From Thiosocius sp942490985 (GTDB taxonomy: Bacteria > Pseudomonadota > Gammaproteobacteria > Chromatiales > Chromatiaceae), in the NCBI GenBank assembly GCA_942490985.1, contig CALNYW010000006.1, positions 372,001-436,000 of the forward strand: 64,000 nt of DNA. The letters run 5' to 3'. This document shows, piece after piece, positions 17,437 through 26,144 of this stretch. The translations under genes and the position numbers were made by a program. The stretch's first letter is position 1; each line of letters begins with the position of its first letter. Below the pieces are notes generated by a model, which was not told the DNA's origin, ran no database searches, and saw only the letters and a program-made list of their open reading frames with translations.

Positions 17437-18976
17437 ACAAGGTCTCTACGCTGATACGAATAACGCCATTCTCTTGAGCAAATCGTTCCGTGTTGCGGCG
17501 GGCCTTGCCGCGCACGAAGAACGGGATCTTTTTGAGCTCTTTTTCGGCATCGCTCTCCCATGCAACGCCATCGGTGCTGTCTTGGGGTCCCTTGTCGTTC
17601 GCCGCTGGTCGCTGCTGCACCGGCGCGGCAAGCCCGCCAAGGTGCGACGGGGCGGCGTCGTCGTTGAATTCAAAGTCTTCGCGGAACATCGTCAGCAGGT
17701 GTTCTTCCAGTCCCATCATGAGCGGATGGACCCAGCTATCGAAGATCACGTTCGCGCCTTCAAAACCCATATGGGGTGAATAGCGCGCCGGGTAGTCCTG
17801 GACGTGGGCAGGCGTGGAGATCACTGCGCAACCGATGCCGAGCCGCTTGGCGATGTGCCTTTCCATCTGGGTGCCGAGCACGAGTTCGGGGTGCGCCTCG
17901 GCGATATGCTTTTCGACCTCGAGATAGTCGTCGGTGATCAATGGCTCCAGGCCGAAGTCGGCGGCGGCCGTGCGAACCTCGCGGGCCAGTTCTCGCGAAT
18001 AGGTGCCGAGGCCCACGACATCAAAACCCAATTCATCGCGCGCAATCCGCGCGGCGGCGACGGCATGTGTTGCGTCGGCAAAAATAAATACCCGCTTGCC
18101 GGTCAGATAGGTTGAATCGACCGAGCGTGAGTACCAGGGAAGGCGCGAATGGGCGGCGTCGATCGCCTGCGTTACATCGACGTTTAGGACCTCGCCAATC
18201 TCGCGCAGGAAATCGCAGGTCGCGCCAACCCCGATCGGGACGGTCGTGATGGTCGGTTGACGGAACGCCCGTTGCAGCCAGTTGCAGGTGCTTTTCGCGA
18301 CCTCGGGATATAGGCAGATGTTCGCATCGGCTTCCGGGATGCGTAGTAGGTCAGCCGGTGTCGCGTTGAGTGGCGCCGTGACGTTGACGTCGACCCCGAC
18401 GGCAGCAAGCAGGCGCTGGACTTCGACAATGTCGTCGCGGCAACGAAAACCCAGGGCGCTGGGCCCTAGCAGGTTGACCGTCGGGCGTTGATCGACGCTT
18501 CGCTGTTGCGGTTCGGTACCCGGTTTCGGCACGCGCGCGGCAAGCAAACCGCGAACCAAGTGATAAAAGGCCTCGCTGGCGCCCCAATTCTCTTTTCGTG
18601 AGTAGGCCGAGAGTTCCAGCGGGATGATCGGCACGGGCAGGTTGGCGCCGCTTGCCAGTGATCCGGGTTGATCTTGTAGCAGCTCGGCGGTGCACGAATC
18701 GGCAACCAACATCAGCTTGGGTTGAAAGCGCTGCGCCGCTTCACGCAGCGTATTGATGACCAGTGCGGCGGTATCCTGGCCCAGATCGCGGGCTTGGAAT
18801 GTCGTGTAGGTGACCGGCGGGCGTTGTTCCTGGCGCTCGATCATGGTGAACAGCAGGTCCGCATAGGTATCGCCCTGCGGTGCGTGGAGGACCAAATGCA
18901 CGTCACGCATCGAGGTGGCAACGCGTATCGCGCCAACGTGAGGTGGTCCTTCATAGGTCCAGAACGTCAATTCCAT
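17408..18976 (-). CDS. bchB: Light-independent protochlorophyllide reductase subunit B
   Basis: A 522-residue NifK-like catalytic subunit, starting MELTFWTYEGPPHVGAIRVA, which is typical of BchB/ChlB. Conserved features include SCTAELLQDQPG, QPTITTVPIGVGATCDFL and the C-terminal PCP-reductase domain (SDAEKELKKIPFFVRGKARRN). BchN2B2 reduces ring D of protochlorophyllide without light. It lies 4 nt after bchN and overlaps bchH by 29 nt. Confidence 0.98.
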   Translation of the reverse strand: MELTFWTYEGPPHVGAIRVATSMRDVHLVLHAPQGDTYADLLFTMIERQEQRPPVTYTTFQARDLGQDTAALVINTLREAAQRFQPKLMLVADSCTAELLQDQPGSLASGANLPVPIIPLELSAYSRKENWGASEAFYHLVRGLLAARVPKPGTEPQQRSVDQRPTVNLLGPSALGFRCRDDIVEVQRLLAAVGVDVNVTAPLNATPADLLRIPEADANICLYPEVAKSTCNWLQRAFRQPTITTVPIGVGATCDFLREIGEVLNVDVTQAIDAAHSRLPWYSRSVDSTYLTGKRVFIFADATHAVAAARIARDELGFDVVGLGTYSRELAREVRTAAADFGLEPLITDDYLEVEKHIAEAHPELVLGTQMERHIAKRLGIGCAVISTPAHVQDYPARYSPHMGFEGANVIFDSWVHPLMMGLEEHLLTMFREDFEFNDDAAPSHLGGLAAPVQQRPAANDKGPQDSTDGVAWESDAEKELKKIPFFVRGKARRNTERFAQENGVIRISVETLYEAKAHFSR

Positions 18977-18980
18977 TACG

Positions 18981-20276
18981 CTAGAACCTCATCCGCTGTT
19001 GGCGATCCAGCGGGCGCGTGAACAGGCCGGCGAGGTCGCCAGCCTGATCGAAGCCCTGGATTGGGGTGAACGTCAGCTCGATCGACCACTTGGTGCGCAG
19101 GCCCTCGGCTTCGAGCGGGTTGGCGATGCCAAGTCCGCAGACGGTCAGGTCGGGACGGTCTTTGCGTACCCGGTCCAGCTGTCGATCGAGATCTTGTCCT
19201 TCGGTGATGCGCACGTCGTCGGGCAGCAAGGCGAGTTCTGCCGTCGCCAGGCGTCGGTCCAAGAACGGCGTGCCGACCTCGACCAACTGCATGCCGCATT
19301 CCCGACTCAGAAAACGTGCCAGCGGGATCTCGAGCTGCGAATCTGGCAAGAGGCTCAGCCGCTTGCCTTGTAGTTCATCGCGATGGGCGGCAACGGCGCG
19401 TTCGGCACGTGCCATCGGTGCTGCAATGGTCTGTTCAAAATGGGTTTCGTCGATGCCCCAAGCGCGTGCCGCCGCCTGCAACCAAGCCTTGGTGCCTTCG
19501 GCGCCGAGCGGGAAGGGTGCTTCAAGCCCTGTAGCGCCGCGCTTATCGAGGGCCCGCGCTGTATCGCCGAGATAGGGTTGGGCCAACAGGTAATGGGTGT
19601 GCTTGCCGACTGCGGGGAGGTCTGCGATCGATCGTCCGGGCAGGAATTGGATCGGCCCGATACCGAGTTGCTCGAACAGTCGGGCAAATTGATCTTCGAC
19701 CACATCGGGCAGCGCGCCAACGATAAGTAATGAACGGTCATCACTGGCGGCAGCGGGTAGGTCATTGACCAAGCTCTTCAGGCAACTGTCTTCACCCTGA
19801 GTGAAGGTCGTTTCAATCCCGCTCCCCGAGTACGATGCAAATCGCACCCGGCCCTGGTATTGCCCAGACAGGCGCTCGGCGGCGTTGCCGAGATCAAGTT
19901 TGATGACCTCAGATGGGCATGAGCTGACCAAAAAGATCGTCTTGATTTCCGGGCGGCGGTCGATGACCTGCGCGACGACTCGGTCAAGTTCCTCATTGCA
20001 GTCGGCCATGCCGGCCAGATCACGATCTTGCAGGACCGCGGTGGCAAAGCGGGGCTCGGCGAAAATCATCACGCCAGCGGCGGACTGGATCAGATGGGCG
20101 CAGGTACGTGAGCCTACGACCAGGAAAAACGCATCCTGGATCTTGCGGTGTAACCAGATGATCGAGGTCAGGCCGCAAAACACGGCACGCTGGCCTGACT
20201 CCTGTTGGATCTCCTGGCTACTGCAACCACTTGCGACCGGCAGCCGATCGTCGGCGATGGGCATTACGCCGCTCAC
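18981..20276 (-). CDS. bchN: Light-independent protochlorophyllide reductase subunit N
   Basis: A 431-residue NifD-like subunit. The N-terminal QRAVFCGLTSIIWLHRKIQDAFF segment carries a cluster-ligating Cys, followed by FLVVGSRTCAHLIQSAAGVMIFAEPRFA and FLVSSCPSEVIKLDLG, all typical BchN blocks. With BchB it holds the bridging [4Fe-4S] cluster and the protochlorophyllide site. It overlaps bchF by 4 nt. Confidence 0.98.
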   Translation of the reverse strand: MSGVMPIADDRLPVASGCSSQEIQQESGQRAVFCGLTSIIWLHRKIQDAFFLVVGSRTCAHLIQSAAGVMIFAEPRFATAVLQDRDLAGMADCNEELDRVVAQVIDRRPEIKTIFLVSSCPSEVIKLDLGNAAERLSGQYQGRVRFASYSGSGIETTFTQGEDSCLKSLVNDLPAAASDDRSLLIVGALPDVVEDQFARLFEQLGIGPIQFLPGRSIADLPAVGKHTHYLLAQPYLGDTARALDKRGATGLEAPFPLGAEGTKAWLQAAARAWGIDETHFEQTIAAPMARAERAVAAHRDELQGKRLSLLPDSQLEIPLARFLSRECGMQLVEVGTPFLDRRLATAELALLPDDVRITEGQDLDRQLDRVRKDRPDLTVCGLGIANPLEAEGLRTKWSIELTFTPIQGFDQAGDLAGLFTRPLDRQQRMRF

Positions 20277-20785
20277 TGAGCACCCTCCAGATGCGGTGAG
20301 TCGATCATCGAGTCACCTTCGGATTGACGCCGCGCCGCGCGCAGCTTGATCAGGAATTGCCCGGCGTTAATCACGTAGGCCGCATAGGCAGCGAGTGCCA
20401 GCCACATCAATTGCTGCGCTGCCAAGAGATTGAAAAACAGCGCTGCGAGGTAGGCGGTGTGCAGCCCGAGCACCAGCATGCTGAACACGTCTTCCCAGAA
20501 AAACGGTCTGGCGAACAGGTACTTGTCGAACACGACCTTTTCCCAGATCGACCCGGTGATCATGATGGTGTAGAGCAGCATCGTCTTGGCGACGATCGAG
20601 ATCGTGGCGGCAGCCAGGCCTTCGCCGGTCGCGAGAAACCGCAGCACGAGACCGAGGCTTATAAGGAATACCAGGAACTGCAGCGGCGCGAGTATCCCCT
20701 GCACCAAGGTCCAGGGTGAGGCGTCGCGGCGTTGCCGTTGTTCTGGGGTGTACAGCGGCGCGGGGTGCTTTCCGGCTGACGGCAT
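20273..20785 (-). CDS. bchF: 2-vinyl bacteriochlorophyllide hydratase
   Basis: A 170-residue membrane-associated hydratase that hydrates the C3 vinyl group during bacteriochlorophyll a synthesis. It begins MPSAGKHPAPLYTPEQRQRRDASPWTLVQG and contains KTMLLYTIMITGSIWEKVVFDKYLFARPFFWEDVFSM, both characteristic of BchF. It is the first gene of the eleven-gene minus-strand operon. A candidate sigma-70 promoter with perfect -35 lies at 20817-20845, overlapped by a PpsR-type operator. Confidence 0.97.
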   Translation of the reverse strand: MPSAGKHPAPLYTPEQRQRRDASPWTLVQGILAPLQFLVFLISLGLVLRFLATGEGLAAATISIVAKTMLLYTIMITGSIWEKVVFDKYLFARPFFWEDVFSMLVLGLHTAYLAALFFNLLAAQQLMWLALAAYAAYVINAGQFLIKLRAARRQSEGDSMIDSPHLEGAQ

Positions 20786-20816
20786 TCGAGGTGCTCAACT
20801 CGTGGAGATGGCTTCG

Positions 20817-20845
20817 AATTTAGACTTGGCTGCCGCAGCTGTCAA
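20817..20845 (-). promoter_or_regulatory. Candidate sigma-70 promoter of the bchF operon
   Basis: On the minus strand: TTGACA (20845-20840), 17-base spacer, TAAATT (20822-20817), giving a predicted start near 20810, about 25 bases before the bchF ATG. The -35 box is also the left half-site of the PpsR-type operator at 20840-20857. Confidence 0.7.
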
Positions 20846-20857
20846 GTAAAAGTGACA
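20840..20857. promoter_or_regulatory. PpsR/CrtJ-type operator, site 1 (bchF side)
   Basis: TGTC-N10-GACA with all eight consensus bases matched. It covers the -35 box of the candidate bchF promoter. CrtJ/PpsR is known to bind TGT-N12-ACA palindromes in pairs. Confidence 0.85.
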
Positions 20858-20864
20858 GCAAGAA

Positions 20865-20882
20865 AGTCTAAAAAGTTTGACA
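20865..20882. promoter_or_regulatory. PpsR/CrtJ-type operator, site 2 (ppsR side)
   Basis: AGTC-N10-GACA, one mismatch from consensus, seven bases after site 1 (25 bp centre to centre). Its right half forms the -35 box of the candidate ppsR promoter, suggesting autoregulation. Confidence 0.75.
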
Positions 20883-20905
20883 TTCTCTGACGATAAGTCT
20901 TAACT
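20877..20905 (+). promoter_or_regulatory. Candidate promoter of ppsR
   Basis: TTGACA (20877-20882), 17-base spacer, TTAACT (20900-20905). The -35 is perfect and the -10 is weak. Predicted start is near 20912, about 88 bases before the TTG start of ppsR. Confidence 0.5.
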
Positions 20906-20999
20906 GCCTGTAAAGCCACCGCTTCTGGCATTAGGTTTCGCTGGGATACCGGGCTCGTTTTGTATATCGCGTTGCCAACTTAGACGCCGGACAGCTGCC

Positions 21000-22397
21000 T
21001 TGCCGATCAGCAAAACCGTACTGAAAGATATCGACCAAGAGCGTCTGGCGGCGCTTCTGGAGGCCTCCGCAGACGTCGTATTGGCAATCAGCAAGCGCGG
21101 CAAAATCACCGCGGCCACGTTTTCCAGTGCTGATCTCGAGGCCAAGCTGGCGGGCCTGCTGGTCGGCAAGCGTCTGGTCGATACCGTATCGGACGACAGC
21201 GTCGAGAATGCCGAGGAGCTGCTCAGCGCCGTCGTTGGCGCGGAGACGATTGTGCGGGACTTATCGCATCGCTTGCCAGACGGGGGTGAATTCCCGGTGC
21301 GGTACGGCGCGGCAACGGTGTTTCGTGATGGCCGGGTTGCGATGTTCGGGCGTGATCTGCGTGCCGTGGCGGTTCTTCAGCAGCAGGTACTCGACGCGCA
21401 AAAGGCCTTGGAGCAGGATTATTGGAAGCTGCGAAACGTCGAGGTGCGCTATCGACTGTTGTTTCAGATGGCAGGCGACCCGCTTATTATTGTTGATGAA
21501 ACCTCGCGACGGGTGCTCGAGGCGAATCCATTGGCCGACAAGCTGCTGGGTGGTGGCAAGCGCTCTATCGTCGGCAAGGTCTTTCCGTTAGGGGTCGATA
21601 AGAAGGGTGTGGATGCCCTCCGTGACCTGCTGTTGGAAGCCAGCGCCGTAGGGCGCGCGTCGTGTACCTCGGTACACTCTGCCGACGTGGAGCAGGAGTT
21701 TGATGTCTCCGCCACCCTGCTGCGGCAGGCTGATGAATCCCGATACCTGATCCGCCTGTCTGTCGTGGGCCCGGCGAAGCCGGGGGCGGTGGGTGAGGCG
21801 GCGGCCTGCGTGGATGGCGTGATGCGGAATGCGCCGGACGCGGTGGTGCTTACCGACAAGGATGGCCGCATTCGCACGGCGAATCGAACGTTCCTCGACC
21901 TCGCCCAGCTCGCCTCTGAAGAACAGATCGTGGGCCGGTCGATCGATCGCTGGCTGGGGCGCAGCGAAGTTGATCTCAACGTGTTGCTGAACAACCTGCG
22001 CGAGCACGCGTCGGTGCGATTGTTCGCAACCAAATTGCGCAGTGAGTTCGGCACGACGATTGATGTCGAGATCTCTGTCGGCAGCTACGAAGAGGCCAAA
22101 CAATCCGGTTTTGCCTTTTTTATTCGGGATGTTGGGCGCCGCCTGGCGAGTGACACCGGCAGCAATTCGCAACTGCCGCGCTCGGTTGAACAGATCACCC
22201 AACAGGTCGGACGGGTACCGCTCAAGGAGCTCGTTCGGCAATCGACCGACCTGGTCGAGAAGTTATGCATCGAGACAGCGTTGGAGTTGACTGGCGACAA
22301 TCGTGCTTCGGCCGCCGAGTTGCTCGGTGTTAGTCGTCAGGGCCTGTACGCGAAGCTCAATCGCTACAGTCTTGGTGAAAAGACCCTCGAAGACTGA
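21000..22397 (+). CDS. ppsR: Photosynthesis gene repressor PpsR/CrtJ
   Basis: A 465-residue transcription factor with an N-terminal domain plus PAS domains (about residues 10-115, 140-245 and 265-380) and a Fis-type helix-turn-helix at about 405-460 (ELTGDNRASAAELLGVSRQGLYAKLNRY). PpsR/CrtJ represses bch, crt and puc genes under oxygen. Cys423 in the HTH region (EKLCIE) corresponds to the redox-reactive HTH cysteine described for CrtJ (Cys420). The start is a TTG: the frame is open upstream to 20904 but has no ATG or GTG, and residues after the TTG align with known N-termini. No aerR/ppaA gene is next to it. Divergent from bchF. Confidence 0.93.
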   Translation: MPISKTVLKDIDQERLAALLEASADVVLAISKRGKITAATFSSADLEAKLAGLLVGKRLVDTVSDDSVENAEELLSAVVGAETIVRDLSHRLPDGGEFPVRYGAATVFRDGRVAMFGRDLRAVAVLQQQVLDAQKALEQDYWKLRNVEVRYRLLFQMAGDPLIIVDETSRRVLEANPLADKLLGGGKRSIVGKVFPLGVDKKGVDALRDLLLEASAVGRASCTSVHSADVEQEFDVSATLLRQADESRYLIRLSVVGPAKPGAVGEAAACVDGVMRNAPDAVVLTDKDGRIRTANRTFLDLAQLASEEQIVGRSIDRWLGRSEVDLNVLLNNLREHASVRLFATKLRSEFGTTIDVEISVGSYEEAKQSGFAFFIRDVGRRLASDTGSNSQLPRSVEQITQQVGRVPLKELVRQSTDLVEKLCIETALELTGDNRASAAELLGVSRQGLYAKLNRYSLGEKTLED

Positions 22398-22410
22398 CAT
22401 TTTCGTCAGT
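22393..22410 (+). other. Hairpin over the ppsR stop codon
   Basis: ACTGAC-ATTTTC-GTCAGT, 6-bp arms spanning the ppsR stop. There is no T-run after it, so it is only a weak candidate terminator before bchG. Confidence 0.3.
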
Positions 22411-22447
22411 GCAGGCCGATCGAGTCGACTCGCAGTCCAGCAGGCTA

Positions 22448-22503
22448 GACAGATTTGAGTGACAATTTAGATTGACAGTCTGAAAAGACAAGTCTAGATT
22501 ACA
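22448..22503 (+). repeat. Four GACA direct repeats with 13-base period upstream of bchG
   Basis: GACA occurs at 22448, 22461, 22474 and 22487, exactly 13 bases apart, followed in register by TACA at 22500. Pairs read TGAC-N10-GACA, one base from the PpsR palindrome TGTC-N10-GACA. The array overlaps the candidate bchG promoter. Confidence 0.6.
22472..22500 (+). promoter_or_regulatory. Candidate promoter of bchG (possibly leaderless mRNA)
   Basis: TTGACA (22472-22477), 17-base spacer, TAGATT (22495-22500). The predicted start falls at about 22506-22508, essentially on the bchG ATG at 22508, and no ribosome-binding site precedes that ATG. Confidence 0.55.
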
Positions 22504-22507
22504 CTTC

Positions 22508-23425
22508 ATGCGATCCACGGCGACCCTTGTTGCAGCGCGCGCGTATCCCGTGCCCTCTGCGCTTATACAACTGCTCAAACCGGTCACCTGGTTTCCGCCG
22601 ATGTGGGCGTTCATGTGCGGTGTGGTCTCCTCCGGGGAGTCGATCACCGCGAACTGGGGCCTCGCATTGGTTGGTGTCTTGCTTGCCGGGCCACTGGTCT
22701 GTGGCGCCAGCCAGATCGTCAATGATTGGTTCGATCGCCATGTCGATGCGATCAATGAACCGGATCGACCGATACCCTCCGGTCGGGTCCCTGGTCGTTG
22801 GGGTCTTTATTTCGCGATTGCCTGGTCGGCGCTGTCCCTGTTAGTGGGATACCTGTTGGGGCCGTGGGTGTTTGGTGCCACGTTGCTTGGCATGGCGTTG
22901 GCTTGGGCCTACAGCGCACCGCCGCTGCGGCTAAAACTCAATGGGTGGTGGGGTAATGCCGCTGTTGGCCTGTCCTATGAGGGGCTCGCCTGGGTGACCG
23001 GCGCAGCGGTGATGCTCGGTGGTGCCATGCCCGATCAGCGCATTCTGCTGTTGGCGTTGCTCTACAGCATCGGCGCGCACGGCATCATGACCTTGAATGA
23101 CTTCAAAGCGCTGGACGGCGATCGTCAAATGGGTGTGCGTTCGATCCCCGTGCAGCTCGGGCCAGAGCGCGCGGCGCGATTGGCTTGCTGGACCATGGCG
23201 GTGCCGCAACTGATCGTCATCGCACTGTTGCTTATTTGGGGTCAGTCGCTGTTTGCGGCGTTGGTCGCAGGCGTGTTGGCCGCTCAGGTGGCGGCGATGC
23301 GGCGCTTGTTGACCGATCCAAAACGTTTTGCGCCTTGGTATAACGCGACCGGCGTGTCGCTCTATGTGCTCGGCATGCTCGCGAGTGCGTTCGCCGTACA
23401 AGGCATCGTTGGGGGAGCTCTCTGA
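22508..23425 (+). CDS. bchG: Bacteriochlorophyll synthase (geranylgeranyl/phytyl transferase)
   Basis: A 305-residue UbiA-family prenyltransferase, about eight membrane helices, that esterifies bacteriochlorophyllide a. The diphosphate/Mg motif NDWFDRHVDAINEPDRPIPS and the second aspartate motif NDFKALDGDRQMG are both present, as is the BchG-typical LLKPVTWFPPMWAFMCG start. The ATG at 22508 has no Shine-Dalgarno sequence and coincides with a predicted transcription start. Its stop overlaps the next gene's ATG (1-nt, TGATG). Confidence 0.97.
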   Translation: MRSTATLVAARAYPVPSALIQLLKPVTWFPPMWAFMCGVVSSGESITANWGLALVGVLLAGPLVCGASQIVNDWFDRHVDAINEPDRPIPSGRVPGRWGLYFAIAWSALSLLVGYLLGPWVFGATLLGMALAWAYSAPPLRLKLNGWWGNAAVGLSYEGLAWVTGAAVMLGGAMPDQRILLLALLYSIGAHGIMTLNDFKALDGDRQMGVRSIPVQLGPERAARLACWTMAVPQLIVIALLLIWGQSLFAALVAGVLAAQVAAMRRLLTDPKRFAPWYNATGVSLYVLGMLASAFAVQGIVGGAL

Positions 23426-24792
23426 TGACACAGGCAGGTTCGTTAGGTTGGCTGGGCATTATTCGCCTGGGCCTTATCCAGGCGGCACTTGGCGCGATCG
23501 TCGTGTTGACCACGTCGACCATGAACCGCGTGATGGTGGTCGAATTTGCATTGCCGGCGATGCTGCCCGGTGCGTTAGTGGCATTGCATCACGCGATCCA
23601 GATGAGCCGGCCGCGATTCGGCTACGGCTCGGACGTCGGCGGTCGACGTACACCGTGGATTGTCGGCGGTATGTTCGTGTTGGCGCTGGGCGGCGTTACG
23701 GCGGCCGTCGGTACGGCGCTGATGGGCGTCGATGTCTTCTGGGGTACCGTCGTAGCGTTCATCGGTTTCGTGTTGATCGGCTTGGGTGTTGGCGCCGGCG
23801 GGACATCGCTGCTGGTCTTTCTGGCCAAGCGCGTCGATGAAGGGCGTCGCGCGGCGGCGGCGACCATCGTCTGGGTGATGATGATCGTCGGGTTCGCGGT
23901 GACGGCGGGAGTAGCCGGACACTTTCTCGATCCATTCTCACCGCAACGGCTGGTGCTGGTCACCGGCGTCGTCGCGTTGATCGCGGTCATCGTGACTGTG
24001 TTGGCCATGTACAACCTGGAGAACAGCACGTCTCCCGTTGCAACGGACGAAGATCAGGCCGCTGAGAAGCCAAATTTTCGCGCGGCACTTGCTGAGGTAT
24101 GGCAGGAGCAAGAGGCCCGTCGCTTCACGATCTTCGTGTTCGTGTCGATGCTGGCCTATAGCGCTCAGGACCTGATTCTCGAACCGTTTGCAGGCCTGGT
24201 CTTCGAGATGACACCGGGCGAATCGACCCAACTTTCGGGGCTGCAGCATGCCGGCGTGCTGCTCGGCATGATCATCGTCGCGGTGACTGGGACGGTGCTA
24301 AAGCGCGGTCGGCACAGCGCGCTCAAGCGGTGGACCGTTGTTGGCTGTCTGGCCTCCGCGGCGGCGCTGTTTTCGATCGCATTTGGCGGCTTCGTCGGCC
24401 CTGCGTGGCCGCTCAAGGCCAGCGTGTTCGGGCTTGGTGTGGCGAACGGCGCGTTTGCAGTCGCCGCGATCGGTTCGATGATGGCGCTTGCCGGTCACGG
24501 CCGTGCGCGCCGGGAAGGATTGCGGATGGGGCTTTGGGGTGCGGCACAAGCCATAGCGTTTGGCTTGGGTGGATTTCTCGGCACGGTTGCAGTCGACGGT
24601 GCGCGGCTGTTTTTCGGTGCGCCTGAAGTGGCCTATGCCATTGTTTTTTGTGCTGAAGCGATTCTGTTCATCGTTGCTGCCGTGCTGGCGCTGTCCGTGC
24701 ACGCACCGGAACAGACCGATGATGCAAAGGGGGTAGCGATGTTTGGCGATGCCGAACTCGCAGACTTGGTTGACGGACGATCGGGGGCGTAA
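23425..24792 (+). CDS. PucC-family (BCD) membrane transporter between bchG and bchP
   Basis: A 455-residue twelve-helix major-facilitator protein of the PucC/BCD family, the equivalent of ORF428 of Rhodobacter capsulatus, which sits between bchG and bchP. Shared motifs with LhaA (10678-12108) are STMNRVMVVEFALP, GYGSDVGGRRTPWI and AQDLILEPFAGLVF. A role in bacteriochlorophyll handling or delivery to antenna proteins is likely but not proven. It overlaps bchG and bchP by one base at each end. Confidence 0.93.
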   Translation: MTQAGSLGWLGIIRLGLIQAALGAIVVLTTSTMNRVMVVEFALPAMLPGALVALHHAIQMSRPRFGYGSDVGGRRTPWIVGGMFVLALGGVTAAVGTALMGVDVFWGTVVAFIGFVLIGLGVGAGGTSLLVFLAKRVDEGRRAAAATIVWVMMIVGFAVTAGVAGHFLDPFSPQRLVLVTGVVALIAVIVTVLAMYNLENSTSPVATDEDQAAEKPNFRAALAEVWQEQEARRFTIFVFVSMLAYSAQDLILEPFAGLVFEMTPGESTQLSGLQHAGVLLGMIIVAVTGTVLKRGRHSALKRWTVVGCLASAAALFSIAFGGFVGPAWPLKASVFGLGVANGAFAVAAIGSMMALAGHGRARREGLRMGLWGAAQAIAFGLGGFLGTVAVDGARLFFGAPEVAYAIVFCAEAILFIVAAVLALSVHAPEQTDDAKGVAMFGDAELADLVDGRSGA

Positions 24793-26006
24793 TGCAAGCG
24801 ATGGAGACGACATTGGAAAAGGTTGACGCAGTTGTCGTAGGCGGTGGGCCGGCTGGCGCGACGGCCGCGACGGATCTCGCGCGACAAGGTCTGCAGGTTG
24901 TGTTGTTGGATCGCGGTGGGCGCATCAAGCCTTGTGGTGGCGCGATTCCGCCAATACTGATCGAAGAGTTCGCCATTCCAGGCGATCTGTTGGTCGCGCG
25001 GATTCGCTCGGCCCGCATGGTCTCGCCCAGCGACAAGACGGTGGATATGCCGATCGATGGGGGGTTCGTCGGGATGGTCGACCGCGACGTGTTCGACCCC
25101 TGGTTACGTGAACGGGCCAAGGCAGCCGGTGCCGATCTGCGGGTTGGCACATTCGAAACAATCGAGAGAACCGATGATGGGCAGGTCATCGTGCGTTACA
25201 CGACGCCGCAACAAGACGGTGAGCCGCAGCAGGTTGCCGTCAAGGCCAAAGCCGTCATCGGAGCGGATGGCGCGAAGTCGCGGGTTGCACGTCAGGCCTT
25301 GCCGGACGTCAAACAAGTGCCGTGGGTAGCGGCCTATCATGAAATTGTCGAGACGCCAGCGGCCGGAGCGATGCAGGATTTCGATCCGCAGCGCTGCGAT
25401 GTCTGGTACCAGGGCAAGCTGTCGCCCGATTTCTACGCCTGGGTATTCCCCCACGGTGACAAGATGAGCATCGGCGTCGGCACTGCGCACAAGGGCTTTT
25501 CCCTGCGCGGCGCGGTTCGGGACCTGCGCAAGACCATCGGTCTAGACGAGGCTAAGACGGTGCGTTGCGAAGGCGCACCGATTCCGATGAAACCGATGAA
25601 GCGGTGGGATGATAAGCGCAACGTAGTACTGGCCGGCGATGCCGCGGGCGTCGTTGCGCCGGCGTCGGGCGAGGGGATCTACTACGCCATGACGGGTGGA
25701 CGACTTGCGGCGGAAGCGGTGGGTGAGTTTATCCAAAGTGCAGATCCTGCCGCCCTGCGGGTTGCTCGTAAACGCTTCATGCGCAGCCATGGCAAGGTGT
25801 TTTGGGCGCTGGGTATGTTGCAACGTTTTTGGTATGCGAACGACAAGCGCAGAGAGCGCTTCGTCAGTATGTGCCGTGATCCTGATGTCCAATACCTAAC
25901 CTGGGAGTCATACATGCACAAGCGACTTGTGCGGACCAAGCCGGCTGCGCACATGCGTATCTTCTTCAAAGATCTGGCACATCTGCTTGGGGTGGTGCGT
26001 CCCTGA
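24792..26006 (+). CDS. bchP: Geranylgeranyl diphosphate/geranylgeranyl-bacteriochlorophyll reductase
   Basis: A 404-residue FAD-dependent reductase that converts the geranylgeranyl tail to phytyl. The dinucleotide-binding motif VVVGGGPAGATAATDLAR lies near the N-terminus, followed by PCGGAIPP, and a second FAD motif VVLAGDAAGVVAPASGEGIYYA near residue 285. The start at 24792 overlaps the previous stop (TAATG); METT three codons later is an alternative. It is the last gene of the bchG operon. Confidence 0.96.
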   Translation: MQAMETTLEKVDAVVVGGGPAGATAATDLARQGLQVVLLDRGGRIKPCGGAIPPILIEEFAIPGDLLVARIRSARMVSPSDKTVDMPIDGGFVGMVDRDVFDPWLRERAKAAGADLRVGTFETIERTDDGQVIVRYTTPQQDGEPQQVAVKAKAVIGADGAKSRVARQALPDVKQVPWVAAYHEIVETPAAGAMQDFDPQRCDVWYQGKLSPDFYAWVFPHGDKMSIGVGTAHKGFSLRGAVRDLRKTIGLDEAKTVRCEGAPIPMKPMKRWDDKRNVVLAGDAAGVVAPASGEGIYYAMTGGRLAAEAVGEFIQSADPAALRVARKRFMRSHGKVFWALGMLQRFWYANDKRRERFVSMCRDPDVQYLTWESYMHKRLVRTKPAAHMRIFFKDLAHLLGVVRP

Positions 26007-26054
26007 TAGGGGAGACGCCCGCTGGCCGGACGCGTTTGCCAGCAGCGGCTGCTG

Positions 26055-26066
26055 AACGCATGCGTT
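26055..26066. repeat. Perfect 12-bp palindrome after bchP
   Basis: AACGCATGCGTT lies in the 138-base gap between bchP and the PpsR-like short gene, next to two short GC hairpins (GCTGGC/GCCAGC and AGCAG/CTGCT). It may be an operator for the short gene or an end-of-operon structure. Confidence 0.4.
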
Positions 26067-26144
26067 ACACAGGGCAAGTTTAATGAGTTCTTTGAACTCC
26101 ATTGCGATTAATCACTCGGAGCCGTTGCAGGAGCAGCAGCCGGA

